A stretch of 5,739 bases of DNA from positions 1 through 5,739 of the forward strand of contig CAZVIQ010000049.1 of NCBI GenBank assembly GCA_964626795.1, read 5' to 3'. Every line of letters begins with the position of its first letter. Position 1 is the stretch's first letter. This document shows, piece by piece, positions 5,616 through 5,739 of the stretch. The notes below the pieces were generated by a model. It made no database searches. It saw only the letters and a list, made by a program, of their open reading frames with translations, and was not told the origin of the DNA. This DNA comes from RGIG1840 sp964626795. GTDB lineage: Bacteria; Bacillota_I; Bacilli_A; RF39; UBA660. The position numbers were made by a program, and so were the translations under genes.

Positions 5616-5641
5616 GTCCTCGGAAAGGGTTTTCCGAGGAC
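5616..5641 (-). other. Perfect 11-bp stem-loop after the upstream gene (terminator-like but no U tract)
   Basis: Arms GTCCTCGGAAA (5616-5626) and TTTCCGAGGAC (5631-5641) pair without mismatch around a 4-nt loop (5627-5630, GGGT on the plus strand). It begins 12 nt after the stop of the gene entering from the right, where a terminator would be expected. On the minus strand, however, the hairpin is followed by CGTATAAAAAAG, an A run and not a U run, and the plus strand has no useful T tract after it either. It could be a Rho-assisted or RNA-stabilising hairpin. A tetraloop hairpin downstream of a variable gene end is also what some DGRs use for target recognition. Confidence 0.65.
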
Positions 5642-5653
5642 ACCTTGTTATAG

Positions 5654-5739
5654 TTATGTGCAGGCACTATCTGACAGTACATACGGTGTGGATTTACTAC
5701 CGTTTCCTCCAGAAACGGTGATACAAGATTTTAGAGAAA
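5654..5739 (-). CDS. C-terminal end of a DUF6273-like (probable surface/lectin-fold) protein, cut by window edge
   Basis: Only the last 27 codons and the TAA stop (5654-5656) are present; the gene extends beyond the right edge. The readable end is SLKSCITVSGGNGSKSTPYV followed by seven more residues (LSDSACT). The SLK...SGGNGS..PY layout matches the end of the orphan cassette at 5362-5562, which supports both the minus strand and the frame. The pattern is known to me from the ends of DUF6273-type proteins of gut Firmicutes, often exported or pilin-like; that link is from memory of the family and not proven by 27 residues. The part that would show a signal peptide, membrane segment or the lectin-like core is outside the window. 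A stem-loop follows 12 nt after the stop. Confidence 0.6.
   Translation of the reverse strand, partial: SLKSCITVSGGNGSKSTPYVLSDSACT

Noticed and set aside
5616..5641. Calling the 11-bp hairpin a standard intrinsic terminator
   Set aside because: No U tract follows on either strand; kept as a stem-loop of uncertain role.
1..5739. CRISPR array, insertion sequence, tRNA or rRNA gene, toxin-antitoxin or phage-defence system
   Set aside because: No spaced direct repeats, transposase reading frames, tRNA cloverleaf or defence-type proteins were found by eye on either strand.

Overview
The window comes from an AT-rich, low-G+C Gram-positive-type bacterium (Firmicutes/Bacillota or a close relative). 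The reasons are strong GGAGG-type ribosome sites, a T-box leader in front of an aminoacyl-tRNA synthetase gene, an FtsA/FtsZ pair and GatC/GatA of the usual bacterial type, and heavy use of A/T-ending codons. TGA serves as a stop (gatC ends in it) and Trp is TGG, so this is not the Mycoplasma genetic code. The style resembles uncultured gut Firmicutes, but I cannot fix the genus. Every supported gene is on the minus strand, so transcription runs from high to low coordinates.

Layout in the direction of transcription. (1) 5739-5654: the last 27 codons of a gene whose C-terminus looks like the end of a DUF6273-type (C-type-lectin/sulfatase-modifying-factor-like) surface protein. (2) 5653-5289: a gene-free stretch holding a perfect 11-bp stem-loop, then an orphan, start-less, Asn-rich 66-codon open frame (5562-5362) that repeats the same kind of C-terminal ending, then plain AT-rich sequence. 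(3) 5288-5177: an AT-rich terminator and an extended -10 promoter. (4) ftsA and ftsZ, a tight two-gene divisome operon. (5) 2852-2596: an asparagine-specific T-box leader with specifier AAC. (6) asnS, a P-loop kinase-like gene of unknown role, gatC and the start of gatA, packed with gaps of 2 and 25 nt and one 4-nt overlap, probably one transcript controlled by the T-box.

How the genes work together: FtsA tethers FtsZ to the membrane, and the FtsZ C-terminal tail that would bind FtsA is intact. AsnRS charges tRNA-Asn directly, and GatC/GatA belong to the amidotransferase that makes Gln-tRNA(Gln) (and Asn-tRNA where needed). The T-box would raise expression of the amide-aminoacyl-tRNA genes when tRNA-Asn is uncharged.

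The least ordinary part is the right end. The orphan cassette at 5362-5562 has 13 Asn codons within 27, is about half G+C (56 of 120 bases at 5431-5550 by hand count) in an AT-rich setting, ends in a 13-bp pure G/C run, has no start codon, and lies just downstream of a gene with the same C-terminal ending. This resembles the template or variable repeat of a diversity-generating retroelement (DGR). It could equally be a decayed duplicate of the neighbouring gene's 3' end. No reverse transcriptase lies in the window, so the DGR reading is a hypothesis.
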